Translations under genes and position numbers: made by a program
DNA from: Phlegmacium glaucopus
Lineage: Eukaryota > Basidiomycota > Agaricomycetes > Agaricales > Cortinariaceae
Length of the DNA stretch: 64,000 nt
Reading direction: 5' to 3'
NCBI GenBank assembly: GCA_015039465.1
Contig: MU130567.1
Coordinates: 139,239-203,238 of the forward strand
Notes under the pieces: generated by a model
The model's input: the letters and a program-made list of their open reading frames with translations, nothing else
Databases searched by the model: none
What the model was told of the DNA's origin: nothing
Part shown: positions 25,846 through 36,279 of the stretch, piece after piece
Layout of the letters: the number at the start of each line of letters is the position of its first letter
Position numbering within the stretch: the first letter of the stretch is position 1

Positions 25846-26476
25846 ACGAGCAGGAACGACATGTATTGCATTTGAGATGAGAGAAGTCAAGTAAAAGAGA
25901 GAGCTACAGGTGCTCTCCTAGATAGTGTCTTGAAGATGCATGGATTCTCTTCACAATGAGAAAAGGGCTATTTTATTCGAAAATCCAAGTGAGCAAGACA
26001 AAAGAACTCGAGATAGCACCCAGTTAAAAGTACACGGTAAGCATTATGGCGAAAAGATGAGAGTCAAGAGGAACAGCATAAACTTTTCTCATGTAACAAA
26101 ATTGTCAGGGAGCTTGCTGCGTGAATAATATTCAAGCACAAGTAAGAGTTTTGGGATCAAAATTTTATTTTTTGGACGCCAAGAGCTCTCTCACATGGCC
26201 CCAGATCCCGAGATAGGAAAAAGGCCAAGCTCAAGCCGGCTACAGGCGAATAAGATAAAACTATATAGACAAGGGAGAGAAAAAAATAAAATGGGTATGT
26301 GGAGAAGGTGGGTGAAAAAAAGAGAAAAAGCTCAAGGCGAAAGGAAGGCCTATAGCTATGTGAGATAACACGTGAGAGCCCCCATGTCCAGCAGCATCAC
26401 AGCTTTAACACTTATGGATGCGTCCAGCGGGACAAGGAGAGACAGTGCAAGTTCCTTTATTGAAGGAATAACAAGT
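25846..26476. other. Purine-rich spacer left of the gag-like ORF
   Basis: The 26250-26350 stretch is A/G-rich and holds one arm of a direct repeat (26313-26365). No gene seen. Confidence 0.4.
26313..26365. repeat. Direct repeat, left arm of retroelement remnant
   Basis: Matches 27480-27529 (tgaaaaaagagaaaaagctc, then aaggcg, gaaggcctat and agctatgtgaga) with two small indels. The two arms flank the gag-like ORF. Confidence 0.7.
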
Positions 26477-27115
26477 TTAGGAGGTGACAGGGACCTTCGA
26501 CGACGAAGATGATACTGCACGAACAGTTCTTGGTGATTTATGAGCGGACGAGCGAACTTGATGATAGAGATGGGAGTGTATCAATTGTTCTTCGGAACGA
26601 GCCCACCCAGAATAGTCGCCTCTCAACATTTCACGGCAGCGGAGCGTAAAAAATGTTTTATGGTATTGGAGAACGGCATGCCATTGGTAAAAACGGTTAA
26701 GGGTGAATAGATGCTGTATGTAACAGAAGCCGCCAGATGAGATAGTGTAAGTAGCCGCGACGTTGCCAGAGGAGGCTGCGTAGGTAGTAAGAATGTTAAA
26801 ATAAATTGTGAGAGGTTCGACGAGGGAAGAAAGATGAGGGTAGTCCCGAAGTGGACCTGATTGAGCTTTAAGTAGGAGAGAACCGTTCTCGAAGTCCAAG
26901 GTTGTCTTGAGGTCCATGTTTCTGTCGTGCAAGGTTGGATCCAGCTTAAACAGGTCCAACGGCTTAAAGGCGTGCTTCGTGATGTCCAAAATGGTACTTG
27001 TCTCGATGAGGGGAAAAAGATCGTAGAGCGATTCGCCAGGGACAATGACCGAGGCCGCCGTAGAGTGAAAAGGGGGAGGTTTAGTCGGGGTTGGGTGATT
27101 CAGGATTGAATCCAT
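26477..27115 (-). mobile_element. Gag-like ORF of a basidiomycete retroelement
   Basis: A 212-codon ORF. Its core pattern includes GESLYDLFP, FKPLDLFKLDP, ENGSLLLKA, YPHLSSLVEPLTIYFNIL, YQWHAVLQYHKTFF and GDYSGWARSEEQLI. I associate this pattern with a repeated agaricomycete family found next to reverse transcriptase or tyrosine-recombinase retroelements, where it occupies the gag position; that link is from memory and unverified. The C-terminal zinc knuckle usual in gag is absent, and the tail ends in a Ser-rich stretch. Upstream (27116-27345, minus) a Pro/Ala-rich frame is interrupted by a stop. No polymerase or integrase is nearby. It is therefore probably a truncated, non-autonomous remnant, although its main frame is open. 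Confidence 0.55.
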
Positions 27116-27849
27116 AGGCGTGGGCTGAACGCTGGCTGGGAGGGTCCTAGCAATGTGGGCTAAGAGGGTTTGAAGGCTTTTAGGACAATAGGTGCAGGGG
27201 CCGTGGCAGGAAGAGGCTGCTGGATAGGTATGTTCTGAGCAACCGGAGGGTTCTGATGGGATTCACCCAAGTCGTCGTGAAATGGCAGGGTCAACTCGAG
27301 GCCAGGAGATGGAGTCTGAGCGCGGTTAAGAAAGGATCAGGAGGTGTGGATGGAATGGTACTACGCCAGACTCGGGTGGATGCTCGTCGAGCAGCGTTGG
27401 CAGGTGGAGATAAAGTTGGGGCCTCGCAATGAGTGGCCCGCTCCTATCAGGGGGAAGGAAACCGGGCGGATGGTGAAGCTGAAAAAAGAGAAAAAGCTCA
27501 AGGCGGAAGGCCTATCGAGCTATGTGAGACAGAATGAGAGAGAGAACACGAATGAGACATGATGAAAGTGAAGAGTATAAATATGAAAGAAGACAATGGT
27601 GGCAGTAGGGCCATCCAAGCTAAGAAAGAGGGAAGGCCACAAGGACAAAGTGGCAACCTTCGAGGCCAATGACGCCCAGACGCAATCAAAGCACGATGAG
27701 CAGGTCAAGTCATGAGAAGGGTATGAGGAAGTGTCGCGCGCATAGACCACGGTCAATTTGTCATTGCTCGGTCCAATAGATGTAACAACTTCGCAAACGA
27801 ATCCCAATGGCAAGCTATGTTCGATATTCTTCGGATCGCCTCGATTTTA
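27116..27849. other. Remnant flank and mL54 3' region
   Basis: Contains a broken Pro-rich frame (minus), the second direct-repeat arm and a purine-rich stretch. No complete gene. Confidence 0.4.
27480..27529. repeat. Direct repeat, right arm of retroelement remnant
   Basis: Partner of 26313-26365, about 1.16 kb apart and in the same orientation. Confidence 0.7.
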
Positions 27850-28261
27850 CTACTGGGTCAACATGAAATTTCGGTCTTTTATTGCTTGTCTATTAGCAAC
27901 CCGCCTCTTTGCCCGTTCAAACTTGCCACCGGGACCATCATCTTCCAAAACCTTTGGCTGAAGGATCGTCCAAAGCCATTCTGGATATTCCTCGTCAGCA
28001 AGTGCTACAACAGGTGGCTGGCCTTTCAAGTAGTTTACTCCGGGTAGTATAGTGTCCGCTGGACATGTTGAACCTATGTGAATGGAATGAATATTGAATT
28101 CGTAATTCGATATTTTGGTGAAAAAAAACCTTGCCTGCTGACGCTGGCTTTTTGGAAGATTTTGATGCCAATTGAGAAGCATTATCGCTGGCGTATCGTC
28201 TGCATATGGATCTTAGAGAAAGATGTGGACGACGGAGGGCATGGAGGAAGGTCATTGACAT
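27850..28261 (-). CDS. Mitochondrial large-subunit ribosomal protein mL54 (MRPL37 family)
   Basis: Two exons (28261-28135, 28073-27850) give 116 residues. The N-terminus is Arg/Ser/Ala-rich without acidic residues at first (MSMTFLHALRRPHLSLRS), a plausible mitochondrial presequence. The mature part carries the family core: STCPADT, GVNYLKGQPPVVAL, DEEYPEWLW, GPGGK, then a basic tail ending NFMLTQ. mL54 is a structural protein of the mitoribosome large subunit near the central protuberance/stalk side. The intron needs the donor CAG|GCAAGG, a GC-AG intron matching the GC-donor consensus. The GT four bases downstream would break the frame. Length is normal for the family. Confidence 0.9.
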
Positions 28262-28666
28262 TTGGTTTCAAGCAAGGTGTCCGACTGTCACACTTCCCAA
28301 TTTGGACAAATCGTCGGTGAAGCCAGAAATGGTTTGTCACCTTCTTGATCACTGTGAACGACATAGCAGGGCATTGAAAAGAGGGGAGGCTGGAAGACGA
28401 CGATGCTGGTGTCGCGCTCAGCACCACAAAAAGTCTAATAAAGCCTCCTTGGTCTTCTCCTTCTTTTGTCGAGTTGGCAAAGCTAACTACCCAGGCTGAA
28501 GTCTTCTAATGATCATTTACATTCACTTGCTAATTAATTCCCACTCTATAGTATCCCCCGATATAATGGAAAGTCTATCAACTCAACTTTTAAGTGCTGG
28601 CCGATCATGCGTTATGGAGATCCCGGCGCCCGCAATCCAGCTCAGCGCTACAATTCAAGTCGTCCG

Positions 28667-30519
28667 TCACTTCGTGCCGTTGCTGTGAGAGCCTAATTCT
28701 ATGCCGGAGTCCTGGAACAAAAGTCAAGTCTCGATTAGTTTATGAGAACTGGGAAAAAAAAAGATAAGGAGAGAAGACTGACCTGCGTTTTGTCGACTCT
28801 CAAATCGCCGGAAAATTCCAAAGTACCCAAGCCGAATTGGTTCTCAGTACTATCAGCGGTATCGTATCCCCACCCTTTACGAGAGTTCAAACTACTCAAG
28901 AAGGATGAGGTATACAATTTGGACATAATCAAGTTCATGAGGAGATGCCTGGGAAAGATATTACAGTCAGCGTATTGACCTGGATTCACATACATTGGTG
29001 GATGAGCGAACATACGTGCCGCCGGGCTGTAATTGAATTAAAGAGCAAGTTAAATGAGATTTATACTATCGAATTCGATCTAGAACTCGACACACGTTAA
29101 TCAGGTAGAAGACCATGTCCAGAACCTCAAATATGAGCGCCATCAGACCGGTTTGCATTGTGACTAAAAACCTATCAGAGCGAGGCTCTCGAGTCTATAT
29201 CTTGCAACAGAATAGCTCACCACGAATAATGCGATCCACCATCATATCAGACCGCCGAAAACCTGACTTATGTTTATGCTAATTTATGAAGTTCTCGTTA
29301 TCAAAAAAAAAGGTAACTTAAACCCAGAGAGACGTACCCTTATATACAGCATGCAAATTTAGATTAATACCATGATTTTACTCCCAGTAATTGATCAGCG
29401 TAAACTTACAAAAACCACACCATGATGCTGGTTATCATGATGTCTGCTATCATTTCTGAGCAAAGCCCTATGATTGGCACAAGCTGTAACAAAAGGAAAG
29501 AAAACATCAAAAGAAGGAAGGGCAGTAACGCAATATGAGAAAGCACCTTGAAACGCCTGAAGTTGGCGAATTCAGGTGTTACCTTCCCCTCGTAAGCGAT
29601 GACAATGGCACAGACTGTTGTTTTTTCAACCTGGGGTGAGTGAAAAAAAAAGGAAAATTTATCACTTCAATAAATCACCTCCTCCCGATAATGCGGCTAC
29701 AATCACGATGGCGACATAATACCGATTTTTGGTTAAGATCAGGATTCGCCACGCGAAGAAAAGCTGAACGACGGCGGCGGTTATACCCTTCGAAGTGTAA
29801 AGAAAAAAGAAGAATCGGGATCAGGCTGAGCAGAACGAGTAAAATGACACTAAAACTAACCGTCATTGTTGGGACTGACATGACAAGGAAATATGAGCTG
29901 GCAGCGATTAAGTGGGCATTTAAAATCATACCTACGGCAAACACTACACAGTAGTCGTTGTTGGGTCATATTTTGAGTCGAGCAAGCTGAGCAGCTACGT
30001 ACCATCATTCGCAGTGTCTAATCGAGATATGTCCCCTATTGATGTTTAGAACAAGAATCCATTTCAGGAATGCGACTTCTCAGAGAAGTAGCCATCGCAT
30101 ACCGAAATGTACGACCAAAGTCTGGTAAAGGTATAGGGAACAGAGCAACGGTTGAATCAAGTCTGCCACAAACACAATAACGACCTGTTCATAGAAAAAC
30201 GGGTTCAGAACCCTGATAAAAGCAGATCCAAATGCCATCAACTCACCCATATTTTGATCCACAATCGGTCTCTGGAGATACATGCATAACAAACGAAATT
30301 TTGAGGATTGTCGGTGTCTCGGTTGGGGTAGTACTACACACTTTTTTGAATGGATATAATAGAGATACGTCTGGGTAACGTTAATGCCGAATAATAACAC
30401 GTTAAGTATCAGGCCAATGAACAATTTGCCATGACTATGATCAAACAATATCTAGTGAACAAAAATAAAAACGGTTGAAAGATTAAGTACACTCACACGA
30501 ATTCGGCTGGTCCCTCCAT
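28667..30519 (-). CDS. DUF6534 seven-helix membrane protein (array unit 1)
   Basis: About 14 small exons on the minus strand join in phase for about 290 residues. It starts MEGPAEFV joined to HGKLFIGLILNVLLFG (helix 1). Then come FVADLIQPLLCSLYLYQTL, AAVVQLFFAWRILIL, YYVAIVIVAALS, CSEMIADIMITSIMVWFL, QTGLMALIFEVLDMVFYLI and LLMNLIMSKLYTSSFLSSLNSR. The order of helices and the closing K-L-Y-x-x-S-x-L-x-S-L-N-x-R motif are the hallmark of the basidiomycete DUF6534 family, whose function is unknown. A GPCR-like receptor role is sometimes suspected because of the seven helices. The last exon has two extra bases compared with units 2 and 4, so the tail is shorter (ends SHSNGTK). The exon after MVWF appears to be one nucleotide at 29338. 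Confidence 0.85.
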
Positions 30520-31589
30520 ACTCGAAAGTGAGAAGCAAGCAAGCAGGAGGTAGTGGAGTAAAAAAGAAGACCAACGTTTTCATTTTGGAAGGTCCTTAAA
30601 AGAGAAACACAGCAAAAAGAAGTCGATCAGAAAGCAGTACTAGTACACTCCGAGACAAGTCACAAGTGTAATGATGTGTTCTACATAGGGATTTGACTGC
30701 CATCGAGAGCGGCAGTAGCGAGAGACTCTTGAACGTTGAATGTCGAACCGTCATACGATTGAAGCTGATTAAATACCCATTCAAGGCGCAAATACGATGG
30801 TAGTGGAGTACATGCTTTGTTTTTGGATCAGCTTCTCTATGAGGACCGAGGTATGCGTCCTATCAATCGGATAGAGAGTGCCAATCAGGATCCGCACACA
30901 CTTTTGGGATGAAAAGCTTAGCTAAACAAACTAAGACCGAACTGGTGTTCAGAATGTCGGGTATTTATGGGGCTCGAGAGGAGTCGAGACTAAGGAGTAG
31001 GCCTGGTCCTCGTAGCAGTACCGTACCCTGCCTTCAGTGAAAGATATAGATCTCCACACTCATGGTGATCCCTAAAACATCTAGATCGTTCAATAACACT
31101 ACACAGAGTTCCTAGCACCATGGGATGTGAGTATGCCGTAGATCATATATCATGGGGGTCGTTCCGAACGACCCCATGCATGATATAGAGTCGTCGGAAG
31201 ATAAAAAGTAGCGAGGGGAAAAAAATAAAATAGTATACTGCCCGCAGGATAACAACAGGGAGACGATCAATACAGTGATCAATCACTTAGTCTAGCAATG
31301 GGACAGGGTTGAACGAGAAACGCAAAGCTGAGTCCAGCTGCAGGGGTGCAGAAACACAAGGCAGATCACGGCCGGATAGAGGTCATTAATTACATAAACA
31401 AAAACCAGGACTGGCGTCCACGTGAACCTACACCTGAATCATGAGACAAAAAAACATATCTCCTTCTTTTGTCGAGTTGGCATTGTCGTCGGATTCTGGT
31501 GAAGTCTTCTAACGACCATTTACATTCACTCGCTAATTAATTCCCACTCTATAGCCTCCTCCAATATTAGGGAATGTCCATTAAGTAAC
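30520..31589. other. Conserved spacer of array unit 1
   Basis: Holds the presumed DUF6534 promoter, a decayed tRNA-like stretch (about 30885-30935), a long hairpin (31147-31186) and sequence repeated at 33563-34330, 36741-37330 and 40596-41138. No gene. Confidence 0.6.
31147..31186. repeat. 40-bp hairpin (inverted repeat)
   Basis: Arms ATATCATG/CATGATAT and GGGGTCGTTC/GAACGACCCC are both perfect, with a small bulge between them and a 1-nt centre. The matching spot in unit 4 (about 40850-40885) lacks the second arm, so the hairpin arose or was inserted in this unit. Confidence 0.75.
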
Positions 31590-33562
31590 TCAACTTTTAA
31601 GTGCTCGCTGATCACTGGCATGCGTTATGGAGACCCCGCAATCCACCTCAGCGCCACAATTGTCCGTCACTTCGTGCCGTTGCTGTGAGCCTAGTTCTAT
31701 GTCGGAACCCTGGAACCATGACGAAAGTTCATCGATTAGTATATCCCGTTATGAGAACTGGAGAAAAAAGATAAGGATAGAAGACTGACTTGTGTTGTGG
31801 TAACGAGGCCTGATGTTGTTTTGTCGACCCTCAGATTGCTGGAAAATTGCAAAGTACCCAAGCCGAATTGGTCCTCAGTATTATCAGAGGCATCGTATCC
31901 CCACCCTTTACGAGAGTTCAAACTACTCAAGAGGGACGAGGTATACAATTTGGGCGTAATCAGGTTCAAGAGGAGATGCCTGGAAAAGATATTACAATCA
32001 GCGTATTGACCTGGACCACATAGATTGTGTGGAATGTGGAATGAGCGAACATACGTGCCGCCGGGCTATAATTGAATTAAGGAGCGAATTAAATATGAAA
32101 TATACTATCGAATTTGATCTAGAACCCGACGCACGTTAATCAGGTAAAAGAGCAGGTCCAGACCCGCAGATATGAGCGTTATTAGACCCGTTTGCATTGT
32201 GACTAAAAACATATTAGAGAGACGCCCCCGAGTCTACATCTTGCAACAGGATAGCTCACCACGAATAATGCGATCCACCATCATATCAGACCGCCGAAAA
32301 CCTGATTTATGTTTATGCTATTTTATAGAGGTTCCTATCAAAAAAAAGGTAGCTTCAACCCAGAGAGACGTACCCTTATATACAGCATGCAAATTTAGAT
32401 TAATACCATGATTTTACATTCCCAGTAATTGATCAGAGTCGACTTACAAAAACCACACCATGATGCTGGTTATCATGATGTCTGCTAGCATTTCTGAAGA
32501 AAAAGCTATGATTGGCACAAGCTGTAACAAAAAGAAAGAAGAAAAAAAAACATCAAAAGACGAAGGACAGTAAACGCAAGATGAAAAAGCACCTTGAAAT
32601 GCCTGAATTCAGAAAAATGAGGTGTTATATTCCCCTCGTAAGCGATGACAATGGCACAGACTGTTGTTTTTCAACCTGGGATGAGTGAAAAAGAAAGTAG
32701 AAAATTTATCATTTCAATAAATCACCTCCTACGGATAATGCGGCTGCAATCACGATGGAGACATAATACCGATTGTTGGTTAAGTTTAAGATTCGCCACG
32801 CGAAGAAAAGCTGAACGATAGCGGCGGTTATACCCTTCGAAGTATAAGGAATCAGGCTGAGCAGAATGAATAAATGATACCAATACTAACCGTCATTGTT
32901 GGGACTGACATGACAAGAAAACATGAGCTGGCAGTGATTAAATGGGCATTTTAAAACCATACCTACGGCAAACACTACACCGTAGTCGTTGGGTCATATT
33001 TTTGAGTAAAGCGAGCTTGGCAGCTACGTACCATTATTCGCCTTGTTTAATCGAGGTATGTCCCCTGTTGATGTTTGGAACAAGAATCCATGTCAAGAAT
33101 GCGAACTTCTCAGAGAAGTAATATCGCATACCGAAATATACGACCAAAGTCTGGTAAAGGTATAGGGAACAGAACAACGGTTGAATAAAGTCTAGGACAA
33201 ACACAATAACGACCTGTTCATAGTAGAAAACGAGTTCAGAGTCCTGATACTAGTAAAAGGCAGATCCAAGATGCCATTAACTCACCCATATTTTGATCCG
33301 CCATTGATCTCTGAACATCATTACATACACAACAAACGAAATTTTGAGAGTTGTCACTGTGTCTCGGTTGGAGGTACTACACACTTTTTCGAATGGATGT
33401 AATAGATATACGTCTGGGTAACGTTAATGCCGAATAATAACACGTTAAGTATCAGGCCAATGAACAATTTGCCATGACTATGATCAAACAAGATCTGGTG
33501 AACAAAAAGAAAAACGGTTGAAAGATCAAGTACACTCACACGAATTCGGCTGGTCCCTCCAT
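31590..33562 (-). CDS. DUF6534 seven-helix membrane protein (array unit 2)
   Basis: Same exon layout as unit 1, all junctions in phase. It starts MEGPAEFV joined to HGKLFIGL. It has FVLDFIQPLFCSLYLYQTL, AAIVQLFFAWRILNL, SEMLADIMITSIMVWFL, QTGLITLISAGLDLLFYLI and the family motif KLYTSSLLSSLNSRKGWGY. The cytosolic tail is longer than in unit 1 (SGLVTTTQ insertion and a 35-residue last exon ending HASDQRALKS). The putative one-base exon is at 32374. Substitutions relative to the other units are spread over loops and helices; no disabling change was found. Confidence 0.85.
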
Positions 33563-34448
33563 AATCGAAAGTGGGGGGCAAGCAAGTAGGAGGTAGTAGA
33601 ATGAGAAAGATAACCAAGAATTCCCTTTTGGAAGGTCTTTATGTAAAAAGAGAAACACAGCAAAAAGAATGCCGTGAAGTTAATTTAGTCGATATCACCT
33701 CGAATCGATGTTGACCGGAAAACAGTACACTCCAATACACAAGTCTAACCACATGTTTTGCATAGAATTTGACTGCCGTCGAGAGCGGCAGTAGCTCTTG
33801 AAGCTGACCAAGCGCCCATTCAAGGCGCAGACGGCGAATATGATGGCAGTGGAGTAACATGCTTTGTTTTCGAATCGGATAGAGAGTGGAGTGCCAATCA
33901 GGATCGAACAGATTTTTAGGCTGCAAACCTAAGCCAACTGAGCTAAACGAAGAATTGAGCAGACCGGCGAACTGGCGCTCAGAATATCAGAAGTTGTTTG
34001 TGGAGCTCGAGAGGAGACTGAGGAGCAGGCCTGGTCTCCGTTGGATACCTCTAGCAGTACCGTACACTGCCTTCGGTGAAAGAAATCAAAAATCTCCACA
34101 TTCATGACGATTCGAAGCCAGTAATATTTATGACGATGATCCCTGGAACATCTAAGTTCCTGGCACCATGGAATGTGAGTATGCCGTAGGTCATTTATGG
34201 GTCGCAAGGGTGCAGGAACACAACTTGCAAGACAGATCACAATTGGAAGGGAGACGAAAGAATTAATAGAGGTCATTACATAAATAATTAATGTAAACAA
34301 CTGGTGTCCACACCTGAATCAGGAGACAAGAAAACATGTCTCCTTTTGTCGAGTTGTTGGGATTATCGTCGGATTCTGGTTTACTTGTTGATACATAAGC
34401 GTTTTCAAAACTACTACTAACCAGGCTGAAGTTTTAACCGTTGACCAT
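33563..34448. other. Conserved spacer of array unit 2
   Basis: Upstream region of the unit-2 gene and spacer shared with the other units, including the best-preserved tRNA-like remnant (33890-33950). It runs into the start of unit 3. No gene. Confidence 0.6.
33890..33950 (-). other. tRNA-like remnant with Pol III A and B boxes
   Basis: On the minus strand an A box TAGCTCAGTTGG (33945-33934) is followed by a 5-bp stem TTAGG/CCTAA around a 7-nt loop TTTGCAG (anticodon position TGC). A B box GTTCGATCC (33909-33901) comes next. The D stem and acceptor stem do not pair, so it is not a working tRNA. Related but more decayed versions lie at about 30885, 36878 and 40625. It looks like a fossil tRNA or the head of a tRNA-derived SINE amplified with the array. 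Confidence 0.5.
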
Positions 34449-34452
34449 TTAC

Positions 34453-34526
34453 ACAAGCCCTGAATCCGTGCTGTAGGCCGGCAAAGCGGAGCGGCGCCGT
34501 GCCGAAGGCACGGGTTCATGGCTTGT
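34453..34526. mobile_element. 74-bp MITE-like inverted-repeat element with TTAC target duplication
   Basis: The ends ACAAGCCCTGAATCCGTGC and GCACGGGTTCATGGCTTGT are inverted repeats (17 of 19 match). The element is flanked by TTAC on both sides (34449-34452, 34527-34530). Units 1, 2 and 4 have the uninterrupted site CATTTACATTCACT (37434 in unit 4), so this is an insertion with a 4-bp target duplication. It is GC-rich, unlike its surroundings, and has no coding capacity. Confidence 0.85.
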
Positions 34527-34559
34527 TTACATTCACTTGCTAATTAATTCCCATTCTAT

Positions 34560-35361
34560 TATGTAATAGCAGCATCCACTGCCCCCAAAAGTGACAATCA
34601 GAAATACAAGGTCGTTTATGCACCACCTTTCGTACGGGGACGAGATTAAAGGCGTCGCCCGAGCAATGAGGTTATGAACTTGGTATTGAGTTGTACTATG
34701 TAAGCTACGAGACAAAATATGCAATCGGACTCGTCGTGAGACTTCCGAGTTCTTTATAGCTGGTACGGGCTTGTCGTTTGTTTGTTTGCACCATCACGCT
34801 TTCGTGTCGTGAGATGAGGTGCGTCTTGAATGTCAAATAGTAAAGGACTGGCGCATATCTTTGTAAAAGGGATCATCAATCAACATTTCTCGTCAGTTGG
34901 CAAGGTTGTGTGATGGAATTGTTAGGTTATACATGGAGCTGGTCATAGGCTATTCATACTAATCATTTGTAAATGTACTCGAATACATAGTACGTGATAT
35001 AATACACTATACAGTCACACACATTGCTGTCGGATGCAAAGAGGAAGTAATGTACAGTATATAATGGTAGTGGACATTCCTCCAGATAAAAGTTACTACG
35101 TAATCCAGAGTATCGTTGGGAGTCCGTGGTCACAATCTCGGAGAAATAGGAACTAATCCTGATATATACCTGATAGGAACCAAGAAACGCTAGAACGAAA
35201 TGAAGTCGGTGATAATCACCCAGTATCCATAAATGGAACGAGCATACTGAGGACAGATATAAAAGAAAATCCGCAGCGAAAGATGTAATAAGCCTTGAGA
35301 GTTGACAAGGCTGGCAACGGGCGTCGGTGCTAAATGTGACCGTCGAGTGAAGGAGTGGTGG
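34560..35361. other. Non-array insert sequence in unit 3
   Basis: From about 34560 homology to the other units stops. This stretch has no recognisable gene and probably arrived with the DUF6699 gene as its 3' flank (minus orientation). Confidence 0.5.
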
Positions 35362-36153
35362 TCAGGAAACATTGAGCCGCCATTCATCCGAACGACGACC
35401 AGTGTTGGAGATATCATGGAAGTTGGTACGGCCCATGAGGAAATCGATCCGCTTCATTCCACCTCGCTTCTCCTCATCGCGAGCAGAGGTGCTTCGGAGT
35501 CGCCTGTAGCGCTCCTTATAAGCACGAGTAGCCCTTTTTTGATCCTCCACGTGAGGAAACAAATTGAGTTCACTTGGAGTGATGTTTTTGCGCAATGAAC
35601 GATAGATGGAGTCGAAAACATCTCCGAGGGTCACGTAGATACCGTTGGATGCGCGAACTTTGATTCTCCACGGAAGGTGTATCGATGTGATGGAAAGGAA
35701 CGGCAGAGGTGGGGTAGTAGCCTGTTCGCAGAGTAATCGACTGGAAAGCAAATGATTGTTCCGGGTAATACTGGTGGGATTTTCCATCAAATTCCAAGTA
35801 ACCGCTGCTGTCTGCAGCAATGTGTGAGGGCGAATAAGGACCGCATACGTGATGCTGCTGTCTGCAGCAATGGGTGAGGGTAAATTGGGCCCGTATACAT
35901 AATATGAAGTATTTGTATTTACTGGAAACGACTCGGAGGGAAGATAAGCGATCGTGTAAGCAGATGGTCTCGAAAGAACTTGACTCATTGGTGGAGGCGT
36001 TATCGGTCCTGGGGAGCACGGAATGGATGACGCAAGAGTGAGCGTAGGGGTCGCAGGTGAATTGGGCCCGTATACATAATATGAGGTATTTACTGGAAAC
36101 GAGGGAACATAAGCGATCGTGTAAGGAGATGGTCCTGGAAGAGCTTGACTCAT
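35362..36153 (-). CDS. DUF6699-domain protein, 5' end truncated or uncertain
   Basis: The C-terminal ~130 residues follow the agaricomycete DUF6699 pattern: ATTPPLPFLSI, LPWRIKV, IYVTLGDVFDSIYRSLR, ITPSELNLFPHV, then basic YKERYRRLRS, GGMKRIDFLMGRT-F and a final W-R-L-N. The function is unknown. The N-terminal part is Pro/Ser-rich with two ~45-residue near-identical repeats (TPTLTLASS, PCSPGPITPPPMSQ, SYYVYGPN) from a ~170-bp tandem DNA repeat. The frame stays open upstream to about 36310 without an ATG, and that DNA belongs to the DUF6534 array. The natural start was therefore probably lost at the junction. The first internal ATG is at 36153. Whether it is expressed is unknown. Confidence 0.65.
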   Translation of the reverse strand: MSQALPGPSPYTIAYVPSFPVNTSYYVYGPNSPATPTLTLASSIPCSPGPITPPPMSQVLSRPSAYTIAYLPSESFPVNTNTSYYVYGPNLPSPIAADSSITYAVLIRPHTLLQTAAVTWNLMENPTSITRNNHLLSSRLLCEQATTPPLPFLSITSIHLPWRIKVRASNGIYVTLGDVFDSIYRSLRKNITPSELNLFPHVEDQKRATRAYKERYRRLRSTSARDEEKRGGMKRIDFLMGRTNFHDISNTGRRSDEWRLNVS

Positions 36154-36220
36154 TGGTGGAGGCGTTATCGGTCCTGGGGAGCACGGAACGGATGACGCAA
36201 GAGTGAGCGTAGGGGTCACA
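35884..36220. repeat. ~170-bp tandem repeat inside the DUF6699 gene
   Basis: ATTGGGCCCGTATACATAAT begins at 35884 and again at 36061. The two units are nearly identical apart from short in-frame indels, so the protein gains a duplicated Pro-rich block. Confidence 0.85.
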
Positions 36221-36279
36221 GGAGTCGTTGGAGGGTGTCTTTGTAAGCAAATTGAACTTGGTTTCGGTTTCCCAACGTT

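Noticed and set aside
30883..30940. tRNA gene candidate in unit-1 spacer
   Set aside because: The B box is mutated and neither the acceptor nor the D stem pairs; kept only as a decayed remnant of the array.
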